Source: Terriglobus saanensis SP1PR4
GTDB taxonomy: Bacteria; Acidobacteriota; Terriglobia; Terriglobales; Acidobacteriaceae
Reading direction: 5' to 3'
NCBI RefSeq assembly: GCF_000179915.2
Contig: NC_014963.1
Span: forward strand, 3,224,001-3,288,000
Length of the DNA: 64,000 nt
Of this stretch, positions 10,032-20,000 are shown one piece after another (position 1 is the stretch's first letter; the number at the start of each line of letters is the position of its first letter). The notes under the pieces are model-generated. The model made no database searches and was not told the DNA's origin. It was given only the letters and a program-made list of their open reading frames with translations. The position numbers and the translations under genes are program-made.

Positions 10032-10786
10032 TGGTTCACACCGCTAGCCAGAAGACCGCCGTCCACCACGAGGATCTGCCCGGTAGTAAAGGTTGTTGCA
10101 TCGCTGGCAAGATAGAGTGCCGCGGAGACTAGCTCAGTCGCATCACCGAAGCGAGACATCGGTGTTCTCAGCTTAAGTTCTTGCCCGCGCGCGCTGTCGA
10201 TGATTTTGCTGTTTAGCGCAGTAGGAAAAACTCCCGGCGCAATCGCATTGACAAGTACGTCGTATGGCGCCCATTCGACAGCAAGAGATCGAGTAAGAGC
10301 GCCTACAGCGGCCTTGCTGCAGCAGTAGGCCGTCACTTCAGTAAAGGCAACAAAGGTCGAGAGCGACGCGAGGTTAATGATGCGTCCCTTCCGCCTCTCG
10401 ATCATGTGTTTACCAAAGACCTGACACGCCCGCAAAGTTCCTGTCACATTGATATTCATGATGTGGTTCCATCTCTCCTCCGAGACATAGAGCGTGGGCT
10501 CTCGCTTTGTAATTCCAGCGGCGTTCACCAGGATATCGACGCCTGCGAACCGGGCGACACTTGCACTCAGCAAGCGCTCCAGGGAGACGCGATCGCTCAC
10601 ATCGCTCGTCTGACGTATTGTGGAACGGCCAAGGGCCTCAATTGCCGATGCGGTCTCTGCAACAGCTTCCTCCGAACGCGACGATGCAATCACATCTGCA
10701 CCTGCCTGAGCGAAGCCGAGAGCGATGGCCCGTCCGATCCCCGAAGTACCGCCAATCACGACGGCACAAAGTCCGTTTAAACCCAA
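10028..10786 (-). CDS. SDR-family NAD(P)-dependent oxidoreductase
   Basis: Classical short-chain dehydrogenase, 252 aa. It has the cofactor glycine motif GGTSGIG (residues 12-18), the NAAG motif, Ser at 141/143 and the catalytic Tyr154-X3-Lys158 (YCCSK). The C-terminal ITTGQ-type segment appears as FTTGQILVVDGG. First gene of an operon with a ROK regulator and D-mannonate dehydratase, so a role in sugar-acid metabolism is likely, for example D-fructuronate/D-mannonate interconversion or 2-keto-3-deoxygluconate oxidation. The substrate is inference from context only. The stop overlaps the ROK start by 4 bp. Confidence 0.88.
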   Translation of the reverse strand: MGLNGLCAVVIGGTSGIGRAIALGFAQAGADVIASSRSEEAVAETASAIEALGRSTIRQTSDVSDRVSLERLLSASVARFAGVDILVNAAGITKREPTLYVSEERWNHIMNINVTGTLRACQVFGKHMIERRKGRIINLASLSTFVAFTEVTAYCCSKAAVGALTRSLAVEWAPYDVLVNAIAPGVFPTALNSKIIDSARGQELKLRTPMSRFGDATELVSAALYLASDATTFTTGQILVVDGGLLASGVNQ

Positions 10787-11109
10787 TTTTCAACCTCAGT
10801 CTTAGACCAGGTTCGCACACCTCAAAAATATGTCAGGCGAAAAAACAAAATCGCCATCAGCGTTCGAATACCACAGAAGACATCCTCTACTCTAAATAGA
10901 AAGAGCAAAGCTTTGTGAGATAAGTTTTCCCAATTTTTTGAAATCAACGGAAGGCCGTTTACGCTTCACTATTGGACTTGCCAGATCATGACGGCTCAGT
11001 TTATATTTCTGGCTCGCAAGGCTCAAGCTTTTCAAGTTGCTTCGAAAAGCGTTAGGGCATATTAAGTTTGATATTCCAATCAAAATCTATAAAAGCCAGA
11101 AGGATTGTA
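10787..11109. other. Divergent intergenic region with two dyads
   Basis: No credible gene. This 323-bp AT-rich stretch separates the SDR-ROK-manD operon from the first Gfo/Idh gene. It contains a perfect 10-bp palindrome CAAAGCTTTG (10906-10915) and an inverted repeat GCTTTTC...GAAAAGC (11027-11033 / 11044-11050). These are candidate sites for the ROK regulator. Confidence 0.4.
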
Positions 11110-12327
11110 ATGACGATAAACGATCAAAGTAGACGTCTCTTTTTACAAGGGATGGGCGCAGCTGGCTTGGCCGGCGCTTTGCCTCTTATGGCAGTGGGAG
11201 CCGGCGCCAGCGGTGAAGGCTTAAGCGGACACGTGCTTCACGAGGTCGTACCACCCGGCCCGGTGGAAACGCCCAAACATGCGATCCGCTTCGCTGTGTG
11301 CGGTATGAGCCATGATCACATTTATCTGATGGTGGAAGCCATTCGACGCGGCGGCGGCGAGCTGGTGCTCGCCTATGCAACGGAGCCTGACAAGATTGCC
11401 GGTTTCAAAAAGCGCTATCCCGATGTCAAGTGGGCATCAACCGTCGAGGAGATTTTGAACGACAAGTCGATCCAACTGGTGCTAAGTTCTCAGATCGCCA
11501 GTGAGCGCGCTCCTCTTGGTGTACGCGTTATGAAGAGCGGGAAGGATTTTCTTTCGGACAAGCCAGGAATAACCACGCTCGATCAGCTTGCAGCCGTTCG
11601 CAAAACGATCTCGGAGACTGGGCGTATTTATGCTGTGGAGTACTCTGAGCGGTTCGATGTGAAGGCGGCGGTCAAGGCTGGAGAGCTAGTGAAGCAAGGG
11701 GTGATCGGACGGGTCATTCAGACGATCAACATTGCGCCGCACCAAATCTCACAGCGCGCAGGAGATGCTGGCGGGTCGGGTGGACGTCCCGACTGGTTCT
11801 GGAACGATGCGCAGTTCGGCGGCATTCTTTGCGACATCGGCTCTCACCAAATCGACCAGTTCCTCTATTACACCGGTTCCACAAAGGCTGAGGTCGTAGC
11901 GTCACAGATAGCGAATCTGCAGCATCCAGAGCACCCCCATTTCCAGGACTTCGGCGACATGATGCTGCATGGAAACAATGGCTGTGGATACGTGCGCCTG
12001 GACTGGTTTACACCTTATGGCCTGGGCACGTGGGGAGATGGACGACTCTTCATCCTGGGGACCGAGGGATACATCGAAGCACGCAAGTACACTAATGTTG
12101 CAGTGAACACGCAGGGAAATAATCTCTTTGTCGTCGATGGCAAGAGTTCACGTTATATCGACTGCAACAACCTGACTCTTCCATTCGGTCCACAGCTTGT
12201 TGGGGATGTCGTCAATCGTACTCATACCGCACAAGACCAGGAGCAGTGCCTGCTGGCCGCAGAACTGAGCATCAAAGCCCAGAGCAATGCAAAGCGAGTT
12301 CATCTTGATTGGCAGAAGAAGCCTTAA
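11110..12327 (+). CDS. Tat-exported Gfo/Idh/MocA-family oxidoreductase
   Basis: A 405-aa NAD(P)-dependent sugar oxidoreductase-like protein. A twin-arginine signal (SRRLFLQGMGAAGLAGALPL) predicts folded export to the periplasm, unusual for the basic enzyme class but common in Acidobacteriota and Planctomycetes. A Rossmann-like N-terminal domain (about 60-190) includes VCGMSHDHIYLMVEAI and the SDKPGITT segment that replaces the usual EKP. The Gfo/Idh C-terminal domain includes CDIGSHQIDQFLYYTG. Start at ATG 11110 was chosen because it places the RR motif at the N-terminus. It is followed by a second Gfo/Idh gene 31 bp downstream. Substrate unknown. Confidence 0.88.
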   Translation: MTINDQSRRLFLQGMGAAGLAGALPLMAVGAGASGEGLSGHVLHEVVPPGPVETPKHAIRFAVCGMSHDHIYLMVEAIRRGGGELVLAYATEPDKIAGFKKRYPDVKWASTVEEILNDKSIQLVLSSQIASERAPLGVRVMKSGKDFLSDKPGITTLDQLAAVRKTISETGRIYAVEYSERFDVKAAVKAGELVKQGVIGRVIQTINIAPHQISQRAGDAGGSGGRPDWFWNDAQFGGILCDIGSHQIDQFLYYTGSTKAEVVASQIANLQHPEHPHFQDFGDMMLHGNNGCGYVRLDWFTPYGLGTWGDGRLFILGTEGYIEARKYTNVAVNTQGNNLFVVDGKSSRYIDCNNLTLPFGPQLVGDVVNRTHTAQDQEQCLLAAELSIKAQSNAKRVHLDWQKKP

Positions 12328-12358
12328 TTCTCCGGACAGTTCTGTAAAGGAAACGCAT

Positions 12359-13750
12359 ATGTCGAGTAGTCGTCGCACGTTCCTCAAGACTTCCGCTGCG
12401 GTGGCTGCAGTGGGTTTCCCCACCATCGTTCCCTCCAGCGTCTTCGGTCAGAACGCTCCGTCGAACCGTATCCAGATTGGGGCCATCGGCGTGGGTCGGA
12501 TCTCTCGCGGCCATGACATGCCGAGCGTAATGCAGTTCACAGGCGTGGCTGGACGCGACAATCGCATCATCGCGGTCTGTGACCTCGATAGCAAGCGGGT
12601 GGAACTTGGCAAGAAGTTCGTGGACGATACCTACACAAACAAATTAGGTAGAGAGCATCGCGGAACCCTTGGATATGCGAACTACAAAGAACTGCTAGCT
12701 AACAAAGACATCGACGCCGTTCTGATTTCTACGCCAGACCACCAGCACGCGCGATTGGCAATCGAATCCGTGCATGCCGGGAAAGATGTCTATCTTCAAA
12801 AGCCTGCCTCGCTCACGATTCGTGAGGGGCGCGCGATGGTAAAGGGAGTGGAGGCGACAGACAGAATTCTGCAGATAGGTTCACAGCAGAGGAGTTGGAA
12901 GCAGTTTCATCGCGCGTGTGAGTTAGTTCGGAACGGCCGCATCGGCACACTCAAGCGTGTGGAGGTCGGACTTCCAGGAGATCCTGCCGGAGGAAGCCCA
13001 ACCCCGATGCCTGTCCCTGCGAGGTTCGATTACGATGCATGGCTTGGTTCGACGCCATCTGTTCCCTACACCGTAGATCGTGTAATGCCCCAGAGCGACT
13101 TCGATCGCCCTGGCTGGCTTCGCTGTGAGCAATTCGGTGCGGGGATGATTACCGGATGGGGCGCGCATCATGTCGACACCGCACATTGGGGCATGGACAC
13201 AGAGCACACCGGGCCTATCGAAATCTGGGGGAGTGCTGAGTTTCCTCACTACACTGACGAGAAGCCGGGACTGTGGAATGTCCACGGCAGCTTCAAAACG
13301 TATGCGCGCTATGCCAACGGTGTGGAAATGACGATCTCGGGCGACTTTGAAAACGGGATCAAATTTTATGGAGATAGGGGCTGGATTTTTGTCTGCCGCG
13401 ATGGCATGAGTACCCCAACAGCATCGGCGAACGATAAGCCTGTAAAGATCGATCCGCTTCGAGCAAGCGACCCCAAGATCCTTACCAGCGTCATCGGTCC
13501 GAACGAAGTCCACCTCTATACAAGCGATGAGCAGCATGGCAATTGGCTGGACTGCATCCACAGCCGCAAGGCCCCGACTGCACCTGCGGAGATCGGCCAT
13601 CGGGCTTGCTCTACCTGTCTCATTCATCACATTGCGATGAAGACGAAGCGTCACCTGCACTGGGACCCCAAAGCCGAGCACTTCCTCAATGACGAAGAAG
13701 CCAACCGCATGTTGAGCCGGCCGCAGCGGCATCCTTACGAACTCAGCTGA
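12359..13750 (+). CDS. Tat-exported Gfo/Idh/MocA-family oxidoreductase, bacterial type with DUF4-like C-terminal extension
   Basis: Second of a tandem pair, 463 aa. It starts with SSRRTFLKTSAAVAAVGFP, a twin-arginine signal ending near VFGQ. The Rossmann part holds IGAIGVGRISRGHDMP and a YLQKPASLTIREGRAM segment (the EKP-type lysine). The C-terminal domain includes TGWGAHHVDTAHWGM with the HVD/DTAHW signature typical of large exported members. The ATG at 12359 has AAAGGAAA upstream. Both genes of the pair probably act on oligosaccharide-derived sugars in the periplasm; the cofactor would need to be co-exported bound to the folded enzyme, as known for Tat-exported glucose-fructose oxidoreductase. 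Confidence 0.88.
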   Translation: MSSSRRTFLKTSAAVAAVGFPTIVPSSVFGQNAPSNRIQIGAIGVGRISRGHDMPSVMQFTGVAGRDNRIIAVCDLDSKRVELGKKFVDDTYTNKLGREHRGTLGYANYKELLANKDIDAVLISTPDHQHARLAIESVHAGKDVYLQKPASLTIREGRAMVKGVEATDRILQIGSQQRSWKQFHRACELVRNGRIGTLKRVEVGLPGDPAGGSPTPMPVPARFDYDAWLGSTPSVPYTVDRVMPQSDFDRPGWLRCEQFGAGMITGWGAHHVDTAHWGMDTEHTGPIEIWGSAEFPHYTDEKPGLWNVHGSFKTYARYANGVEMTISGDFENGIKFYGDRGWIFVCRDGMSTPTASANDKPVKIDPLRASDPKILTSVIGPNEVHLYTSDEQHGNWLDCIHSRKAPTAPAEIGHRACSTCLIHHIAMKTKRHLHWDPKAEHFLNDEEANRMLSRPQRHPYELS

Positions 13751-13763
13751 GACCAGAACAACG

Positions 13764-13794
13764 AGGGAGCTACGCAGAGTCTCCTTAGCTCCCT
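13764..13794 (+). terminator. Hairpin after the Gfo/Idh pair
   Basis: Perfect 9-bp stem AGGGAGCTA / TAGCTCCCT with a 13-nt loop, 13 bp downstream of the second oxidoreductase stop. There is no strong T tract, so termination efficiency is uncertain. Confidence 0.5.
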
Positions 13795-13938
13795 AACTTC
13801 CGCCAAATTAGAACTGAAAGCGACCGCCGAAGCAATCGTCCGGTTGCTGTTCTGCAGCCCGCTTGTAATGCGGCGGAAGGCAGCATCTCTTACGTTGGAG
13901 ATCGGCCGCCCTCGATCATTCTGTACCGTGCATTTGAA

Positions 13939-16920
13939 CTAGCGTGTTTTGTAGATGACCCACTCCGCAGGTCCGATCAGGCCCGACGGAAGCAGTGGAC
14001 CTTGGATGGTCTTGATATTCGTCTTCGTGATCTTCGTCTTCTGCTCAGGGTCAAGATCTCCCAGAAGCCGGTTGTGCCAAAGATTTGTTACTTTGATCGT
14101 CAGCTTGTTCGAACCTTTCAGCATTGGAATGTGAATACAGGCCATATAGGGGTTTGCCCAGATGGTGCTCACAGGCTTTCCGTTTAAAGCGACCTGCGCA
14201 ATCTCCCGCACATCCTGAAAACGAAGGCAGGCTTCTTCTTCCGCAGCCAGTTTTGGTGCATCGAATTCCGCAGAGTAACTTGCCGTTCCTGAAAAGTACC
14301 GAACGTCGTCTTCGTTCCACGTGGTCCAGCTTGTCAACTCTTTCGTATGGCGGGCAACACCTGAGACGCCACGGTTTCGTTGAAAAGAGACGTTCCAACC
14401 GTCGATGACTTTGAGCGGCTCGACGCGCTGCATCTCGCTCCGCAGCCCTGCGACCGAAGACTGCTGCACAAAGAGCACGAAGGTCGAGCCAAAAGCAGGT
14501 AAATTCAACGGAACATCCGTTGTTCCATCAGGATGGGCTTGCGATAAAACGCTACGCTTCATCTCTCCCGTCACAGCGTCCCATAATTCAATGTTGCCGC
14601 TTGCGCGGAACGTTGCGGTGAAGCTAGCTGCTCTTTCACTCGGATTACGAAGGAAGTAGACCTCGGATGTACCGACGCGGCGATGCACATAATCAATCCC
14701 ACTATGGCTTGAAGCCGCCAGGTGGATTTTTGGGTCGGAGGCGGTGATCCTCAAATCAGGCAGCACGTGGGCGGAGGCCAACGCATTGCGGCCGTTCGAA
14801 CTGCAGACCACTGTTCCGCTCTCGAAGAGATGGACCGAACCGTCCCGGCATCCCTGCCAAATCTCCTTTACAAGAGCATCAAAGCTGAGTCGCTGCCGCG
14901 CATCAACCAGTCCGGTAGGCGAGGTAGGCGAGAGCGACGCCACTGTTCCACCTGCCTGGAGATAACGCTTCACGAACTGCAGGACAGAAAGCGACACGCG
15001 GTTTGTCCTGGGCAAAACCATCACGCTCCATCGCACACCACTTGGGCCAATGAGTTCCCTGCCCTGGATTTTGATGGTGCGAAGCAACGCGTCTTCATTG
15101 GAGACGTCATAATCATAGCCGGGAAGTACACCCGCAGGATCGTCGGCCTTTAGGCGCACGAAGTTAGGAACGTTGTCGCCGTAGAAGTACAGCGCATCGT
15201 TGACCGGCGTACCGGCCTGCATGACGAACTGGATGCGATTCAGATATGCAAAGAATGCACCGGAAGCATTCCACCACGTCACTTTGGGGTTGAGATGTGT
15301 GCCAGCAAAGTACTCCTGACCCGGCAGTCCCGTGCCCTTTGGACTGGATGTGAACTCGTGCCATACCAGGCGATTCATACCTTCAGTAATGGCCATGTCG
15401 AAGGCGGGCTTCAGATCCGTTGCCAGAGACTCCGACCATTGTGGGCCGATGGAGGTTTCGCCTTCCTGTGCGACGAAGCGCTGGCCATAGATGTTTGCGG
15501 CACTGGCACCTTCCTTAGTAAAGAACCGCTCACGATCCAGACTGCGGTGAGGATTCGCAGACCAGAACTCTGTCTGCGGAACTGCGGCATGGCGAAAGGT
15601 CTCAAGCGCATCGATAGGCGCCCCATGTGGTCCACCACTCTCCGCCTGTATGCCGAGCCCGTGTTCTTTTGCTTTCTCCGCGAAGACGTCGAAGTGCTCC
15701 GACACGATGAGGTCGGCTACCGTTCGCCGCAGGTCCGTAAGGAAACGCGTGCTGTCCCCTCTTCCATCCACGATGCGTCCAGCAACGATTGGAAGGTAAA
15801 GAATGGGATCGTAGCCTCGCAGCTTTATAAATTGGCTTTGAAAGTCGTCCGTCCAGTTTGTACCTCCAAGCTCCCAACTATCGGTCGCAAGATATTTCAG
15901 ACTCTTGAAAGGCTTTGCCACACGTAGAAGAGGTTCGACCACGGTGTTCCAGTACGTGTCGAACGCGTGACGGTTCATATGGTCAATGGCAAGGCCCTGC
16001 CATGCGCCGCTTGAGGTAGAGACACGCGCATCGGAGTCCGTATATCCAATACGCAGGAACTCCCATTCCCCTGCCGGCAGTTCTGTCTGAAGGCTGCCGT
16101 CCTTCCCCATAAGGATGGTCAGGTTCTTCACCTCATGCAACTGAGTGTCTGCGTAGGTGGGATCCGAAGCAAACTGCGATCTCGTCCCATCGTCCAGCAT
16201 TGAGGCAGAGTCCGGCATGCTGAAGCCATTCTCCGCCGCCGCGCTCCGAAACTGAAGAGTCAGCGGCACACTATCTTCCTGATCGCTGTTCGCCGTATAG
16301 CGATCTCCCTGACGATCGTTCGGTTGTTCCGGCAGCTTGGCGCCGTGCGACAGCGGATACGCCAGCACAGCAATATCTCGATAGAAACCATTCTTTGTCG
16401 GAGGCTGCTTGAGCACCAACTGCACTTTGCCGCCCGCGTGGATCTCTCGTGTGTACGTGAGTATCTTGGAGGCCTGCTCGGGCTTCACGGGTGGCCCCCC
16501 CAGATTCCAGCCGCTGTTGATATTGAGCGTAATCTCCAGTCCTAAACGATCCGCTTCGCGTAACGCATGCGTGTACAGATCAACCCACGCAGGAGATCCA
16601 AACGTCGGCCCCGGCGCAACACGCGTATTGCCGGCCTGTCCTGAACCATCCGCATCGACTAGAAGGGCTCCGCCGAAACCTTTGGCCTTCATCTCTTCCA
16701 GGTCGTGGGTGATGGTTGGCTTGTCCGTGTTGCCATTCAGCCACCACCAGTAACAACGCAGGCGTGCCTGTAGTGGAGGGTTCTGAAATCCCGCGCGCAA
16801 CTCCGCCAGCGAAACGGCGGCCGAAGCGGTGGAAGCCAAATGCGCTGAGCGTTGTTGCGAAAACAAAGGGAGCGAGACGATCAATCCAAGGATCGCAAAG
16901 AGAGTTCTTTGAGGGCGCAT
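13939..16920 (-). CDS. GH106-like alpha-L-rhamnosidase family protein
   Basis: Large exported glycoside hydrolase, 993 aa from ATG 16920 (signal peptide MRPQRTLFAILGLIVSLPLFS). The N-terminal segment has the GH106 hallmark RCYWWWLNGNTDKPTI followed by DLEEMKAKGFGGALLVDADG and LEITLNINSGWNLGGPPV. A C-terminal galactose-binding-like domain carries VRYFSGTASYSAEF and NKLTIKVTNLWHNRLLGD, normal for the family. The ATG with AGGAACT upstream is preferred over the 28-codon longer frame, which runs back into the terminator hairpin. It is encoded just behind a TonB-dependent receptor, suggesting that imported rhamnose-containing fragments are cleaved in the periplasm. Substrate is inference. Confidence 0.82.
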   Translation of the reverse strand: MRPQRTLFAILGLIVSLPLFSQQRSAHLASTASAAVSLAELRAGFQNPPLQARLRCYWWWLNGNTDKPTITHDLEEMKAKGFGGALLVDADGSGQAGNTRVAPGPTFGSPAWVDLYTHALREADRLGLEITLNINSGWNLGGPPVKPEQASKILTYTREIHAGGKVQLVLKQPPTKNGFYRDIAVLAYPLSHGAKLPEQPNDRQGDRYTANSDQEDSVPLTLQFRSAAAENGFSMPDSASMLDDGTRSQFASDPTYADTQLHEVKNLTILMGKDGSLQTELPAGEWEFLRIGYTDSDARVSTSSGAWQGLAIDHMNRHAFDTYWNTVVEPLLRVAKPFKSLKYLATDSWELGGTNWTDDFQSQFIKLRGYDPILYLPIVAGRIVDGRGDSTRFLTDLRRTVADLIVSEHFDVFAEKAKEHGLGIQAESGGPHGAPIDALETFRHAAVPQTEFWSANPHRSLDRERFFTKEGASAANIYGQRFVAQEGETSIGPQWSESLATDLKPAFDMAITEGMNRLVWHEFTSSPKGTGLPGQEYFAGTHLNPKVTWWNASGAFFAYLNRIQFVMQAGTPVNDALYFYGDNVPNFVRLKADDPAGVLPGYDYDVSNEDALLRTIKIQGRELIGPSGVRWSVMVLPRTNRVSLSVLQFVKRYLQAGGTVASLSPTSPTGLVDARQRLSFDALVKEIWQGCRDGSVHLFESGTVVCSSNGRNALASAHVLPDLRITASDPKIHLAASSHSGIDYVHRRVGTSEVYFLRNPSERAASFTATFRASGNIELWDAVTGEMKRSVLSQAHPDGTTDVPLNLPAFGSTFVLFVQQSSVAGLRSEMQRVEPLKVIDGWNVSFQRNRGVSGVARHTKELTSWTTWNEDDVRYFSGTASYSAEFDAPKLAAEEEACLRFQDVREIAQVALNGKPVSTIWANPYMACIHIPMLKGSNKLTIKVTNLWHNRLLGDLDPEQKTKITKTNIKTIQGPLLPSGLIGPAEWVIYKTR

Positions 16921-16979
16921 AGTTCCTGGTCTCGCTTGCTGTGCAGGCATGGTTGGGCAGAGATCTGAAATAAAAGAAA

Positions 16980-17025
16980 GATTCCGCAGCCGATCGGAAG
17001 ACAATCTCCGAGTAGCTGCGGAATC
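16980..17025 (-). terminator. Terminator-like hairpin behind the Oar-type receptor gene
   Basis: Perfect 11-bp stem (GATTCCGCAGC / GCTGCGGAATC on the plus strand) with a 24-nt loop, 10 bp after the receptor stop. Read on the minus strand the stem is followed by a T-rich run (TTTCTTTTATTTC), as in intrinsic terminators. It lies between the receptor and the GH106 gene and may attenuate rather than block read-through. Confidence 0.65.
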
Positions 17026-17035
17026 GAAATGGCGG

Positions 17036-20000
17036 TTAGAAATTAATACGCCCAGTCAGTTGGCCGATGCGCGGGTCATTTGCCTGAGTGTAGTAAGTCG
17101 CACCGTTAATACTGGAGTAGGGCGACGCTCCGAACTGCGAGTTGCCGATCGTGGTGTTGGGGCCGCTGAAGTTTGGAGTATTCAGCACATTGAAAAACTC
17201 GCCCCGAATCTCAAAGCTCACACCCTCACGGACCACAAACCGCTTGAACATGGAGAGATCCAGCAGCGGATAGATTCGCTGACGAACACCGATGTAGGTG
17301 CTGTTGTTTTGCAGATCGTAAGCATACCGCTGACGGTACGCCGGGTTCGGAGAGAGAGCATCGCAGGCGGGTGCTGATGCAGTAGAAGCCACGTTAGCCC
17401 CTGCCTGGTTCTGGTAGCAGGTGTTGATGTAACGGCTGTAGGTTTTATTGCCCTGATTCGGATCGCCGATGATATTGACCGTGGAAGGAGCAGCTACGAG
17501 ATTTCCGTTCTGCGCACGGAAGACAGAGTTCAGTTGCCATCCTCCAATCAGCAGACGCTCATATGCTGGGCGCTTCAGGAATCTCGGCAGCTCTATCGTG
17601 CCAAAGACATTGCCGATAAGCGTGGCATTGAGATCCTGCACCGAGTAAAGGTTTGGGTTGGTGACCTGATTGCCGTTGCTGAAGAAGCCATTCCGCAACA
17701 TGATCTTCTGCCAGGTGAAGTTGCCCTGGATAGAGAAGTGGTTCCTCATCGGACGCTGCACCTGAATCTGCATGGAATTATAAGGCGCGCTGCCAATAGA
17801 AGAGTACTGCTCTGTGACCGTTCCAAACTCAGGAAACGGTAGCAACAACTGGTACTGTGGAACGGTTGCGTTGTTAAGTGAAGTGGTACCCATCCCAGTG
17901 AATTTTCCAGCCATCGGATTCGTCACCGCTGCATTGAGGAAAGAAACGCCTGCAGCTCCCTGGTTCAGATACTGTGCGGGCAATACGTTGATGTTGTGAC
18001 TGACTTCCAGCCGCGTGGGACGTGCACCGATATACGCGATCTGCAGAACAAACTTTCCAGGAAACTGCTGTTGCACGCTTGCAGAATATTGAGCACTCTT
18101 TGGCGTGACGTGATTCGGATCAACGAAGTTAATATTTTGTCCGAGACCCGTTCCAAGACCCAGAGAGCTGCCCGTAGGCAGCGTAACGCCGGATGGATAC
18201 GGATTGCTAAGTGAATACAACGGTGCGCTGGTGGTGTAGTTGTTGTAGGTCGTTGTCTGGCTGAAGCCGGTGCCGATGGGTGATTCCAGCGTGTTGAAGT
18301 AGATGATGCCGAATCCGGCGCGAGCGACGGTCGTCGGCGTTGCCTGGTAAGCCGCTCCGAGGCGCGGCTGAAAGTTGTTCAGATCGCGCGGATACGGAAA
18401 ACGGTTCGAGTTGCTCGTAAAGCGAAGGCCTCCGTTCAAAGCAAGGTTGGGAACCGAGGCCTGCAGCGGACTGGCGCACGTGGTGCAGAAGTCCGTGACC
18501 TGCTTGTTGTATCGCTCCGTGATGGGCGATTCGTAATCCCAGCGGGCGCCGAGGTTCAACGTCAACTTGGGAGTGATGCGCCAATCGTCCTGAACGAAGG
18601 GCGCCACGTATATCTGTTGCAGAGCATAGGCCGCCTGGATGTTGTACGTCGCTGCCGAATGATATCCGAGCAGGAGAGACGCCATGGCATCGCCCGAGCT
18701 CGCATCCGCGCCCACTGCTGTATTGACGGAGTTCTTTTGCGTGAAGCGACGGTCGAAGGTCAGCGCGCCAAAACCACTGAGCGGGTTCTGCACGTTATAA
18801 CGGATCATGTTGCCTTCAAATCCAAAGCGAACCGAGTGCTTTCCCCAGATCTTCGTAAGGATCTCGGAGAGAGAACCAGTAACATTGGAGCTGATTTGAC
18901 CGCCCGCACCCGCCGCAAGGCCTGCGTAAGAATCCGTCGGGGTCACACCGGGAAAGGAGAGATTCGGATAGTTACTGGTCGACATGCCGATGCTGCTGAG
19001 ATCGAAGTTCGAGTTGCCGGGATACTGCAGGCCGAACGGGTGGTAAATCAAGCCGAAGCGTGAATCGAGCACCATGCTCGATGTGAACGTATGAACATCG
19101 TCGATGCTTCCGCCGCGGTTGTTGCGGTAGACACTGTATCCATAGCCTGTCGGGCCAACGGCTTTTGGAAATCCCTGCAAGGGGTAGCTCTGTGTCAGGC
19201 CAGAGCGAAAGAAGGTTGCGTTCAGGCGGTTCTTCGCTGTGACCTGGTGATCCAAACGAAAGATGAAGGAAGGATACGTGCTCGGATAGGAGGTCTTGGT
19301 GGAGATATAGTTGGTGCTCGTAATCGAGGCTCCAGGCACATTTGGCAGTGGCAGATACGTCATCAGGGCCGCGCCTGTGGGGTTAATCGCGGATGCGATG
19401 TTGTTATTTGCGTAGAACGCCGTGCGATTGTTATTACCGTCCAAGACCGAGGCCGGACGATAGAGTTGAATGCCCGAGGTGCAAAACCCAGTTGCATCGA
19501 AGGCACTGCAGAGTGCGGAGAAGTCGCCCGCGCGCTCGGCTGCTGTCGGTACGCGTGCGGAATAATTGATCGCCGTGTGCGAGGCATAGCGTTCAAAGGC
19601 CGCCATAAAGAACGTTTTGTCGTGACCGTTGTAGATCTTTGGAATCCATACGGGCCCGTCGACCACAAAGCCGGTCTGGCTTAGTTGATCGTTGTTGCGC
19701 GGCGTCCGAACGGTCGGATTAGTCGAGTTCTGATTCAGCACTTTCTCCGAGGTATTGGCATTCAGATACGTGTTCTGAAACACGTAATAGGCCGCGCCGT
19801 GCAGTTTGTTGGTTCCACCGCGTACGACCGTGTTCGTTACGGTGCCGTTTCCATGGCCGACCTGCGCGTCAAAGATGGAGGTCTGTACCTTTACCTCTTC
19901 GACGGCCTCTGGTGAAGGAACAAACCCGGTGTATCCGGCACCGGAGAGACGCTCGGCGGGATCGTCGGGAATACCATTGAGCAGAAGCCGATTGTGACCG

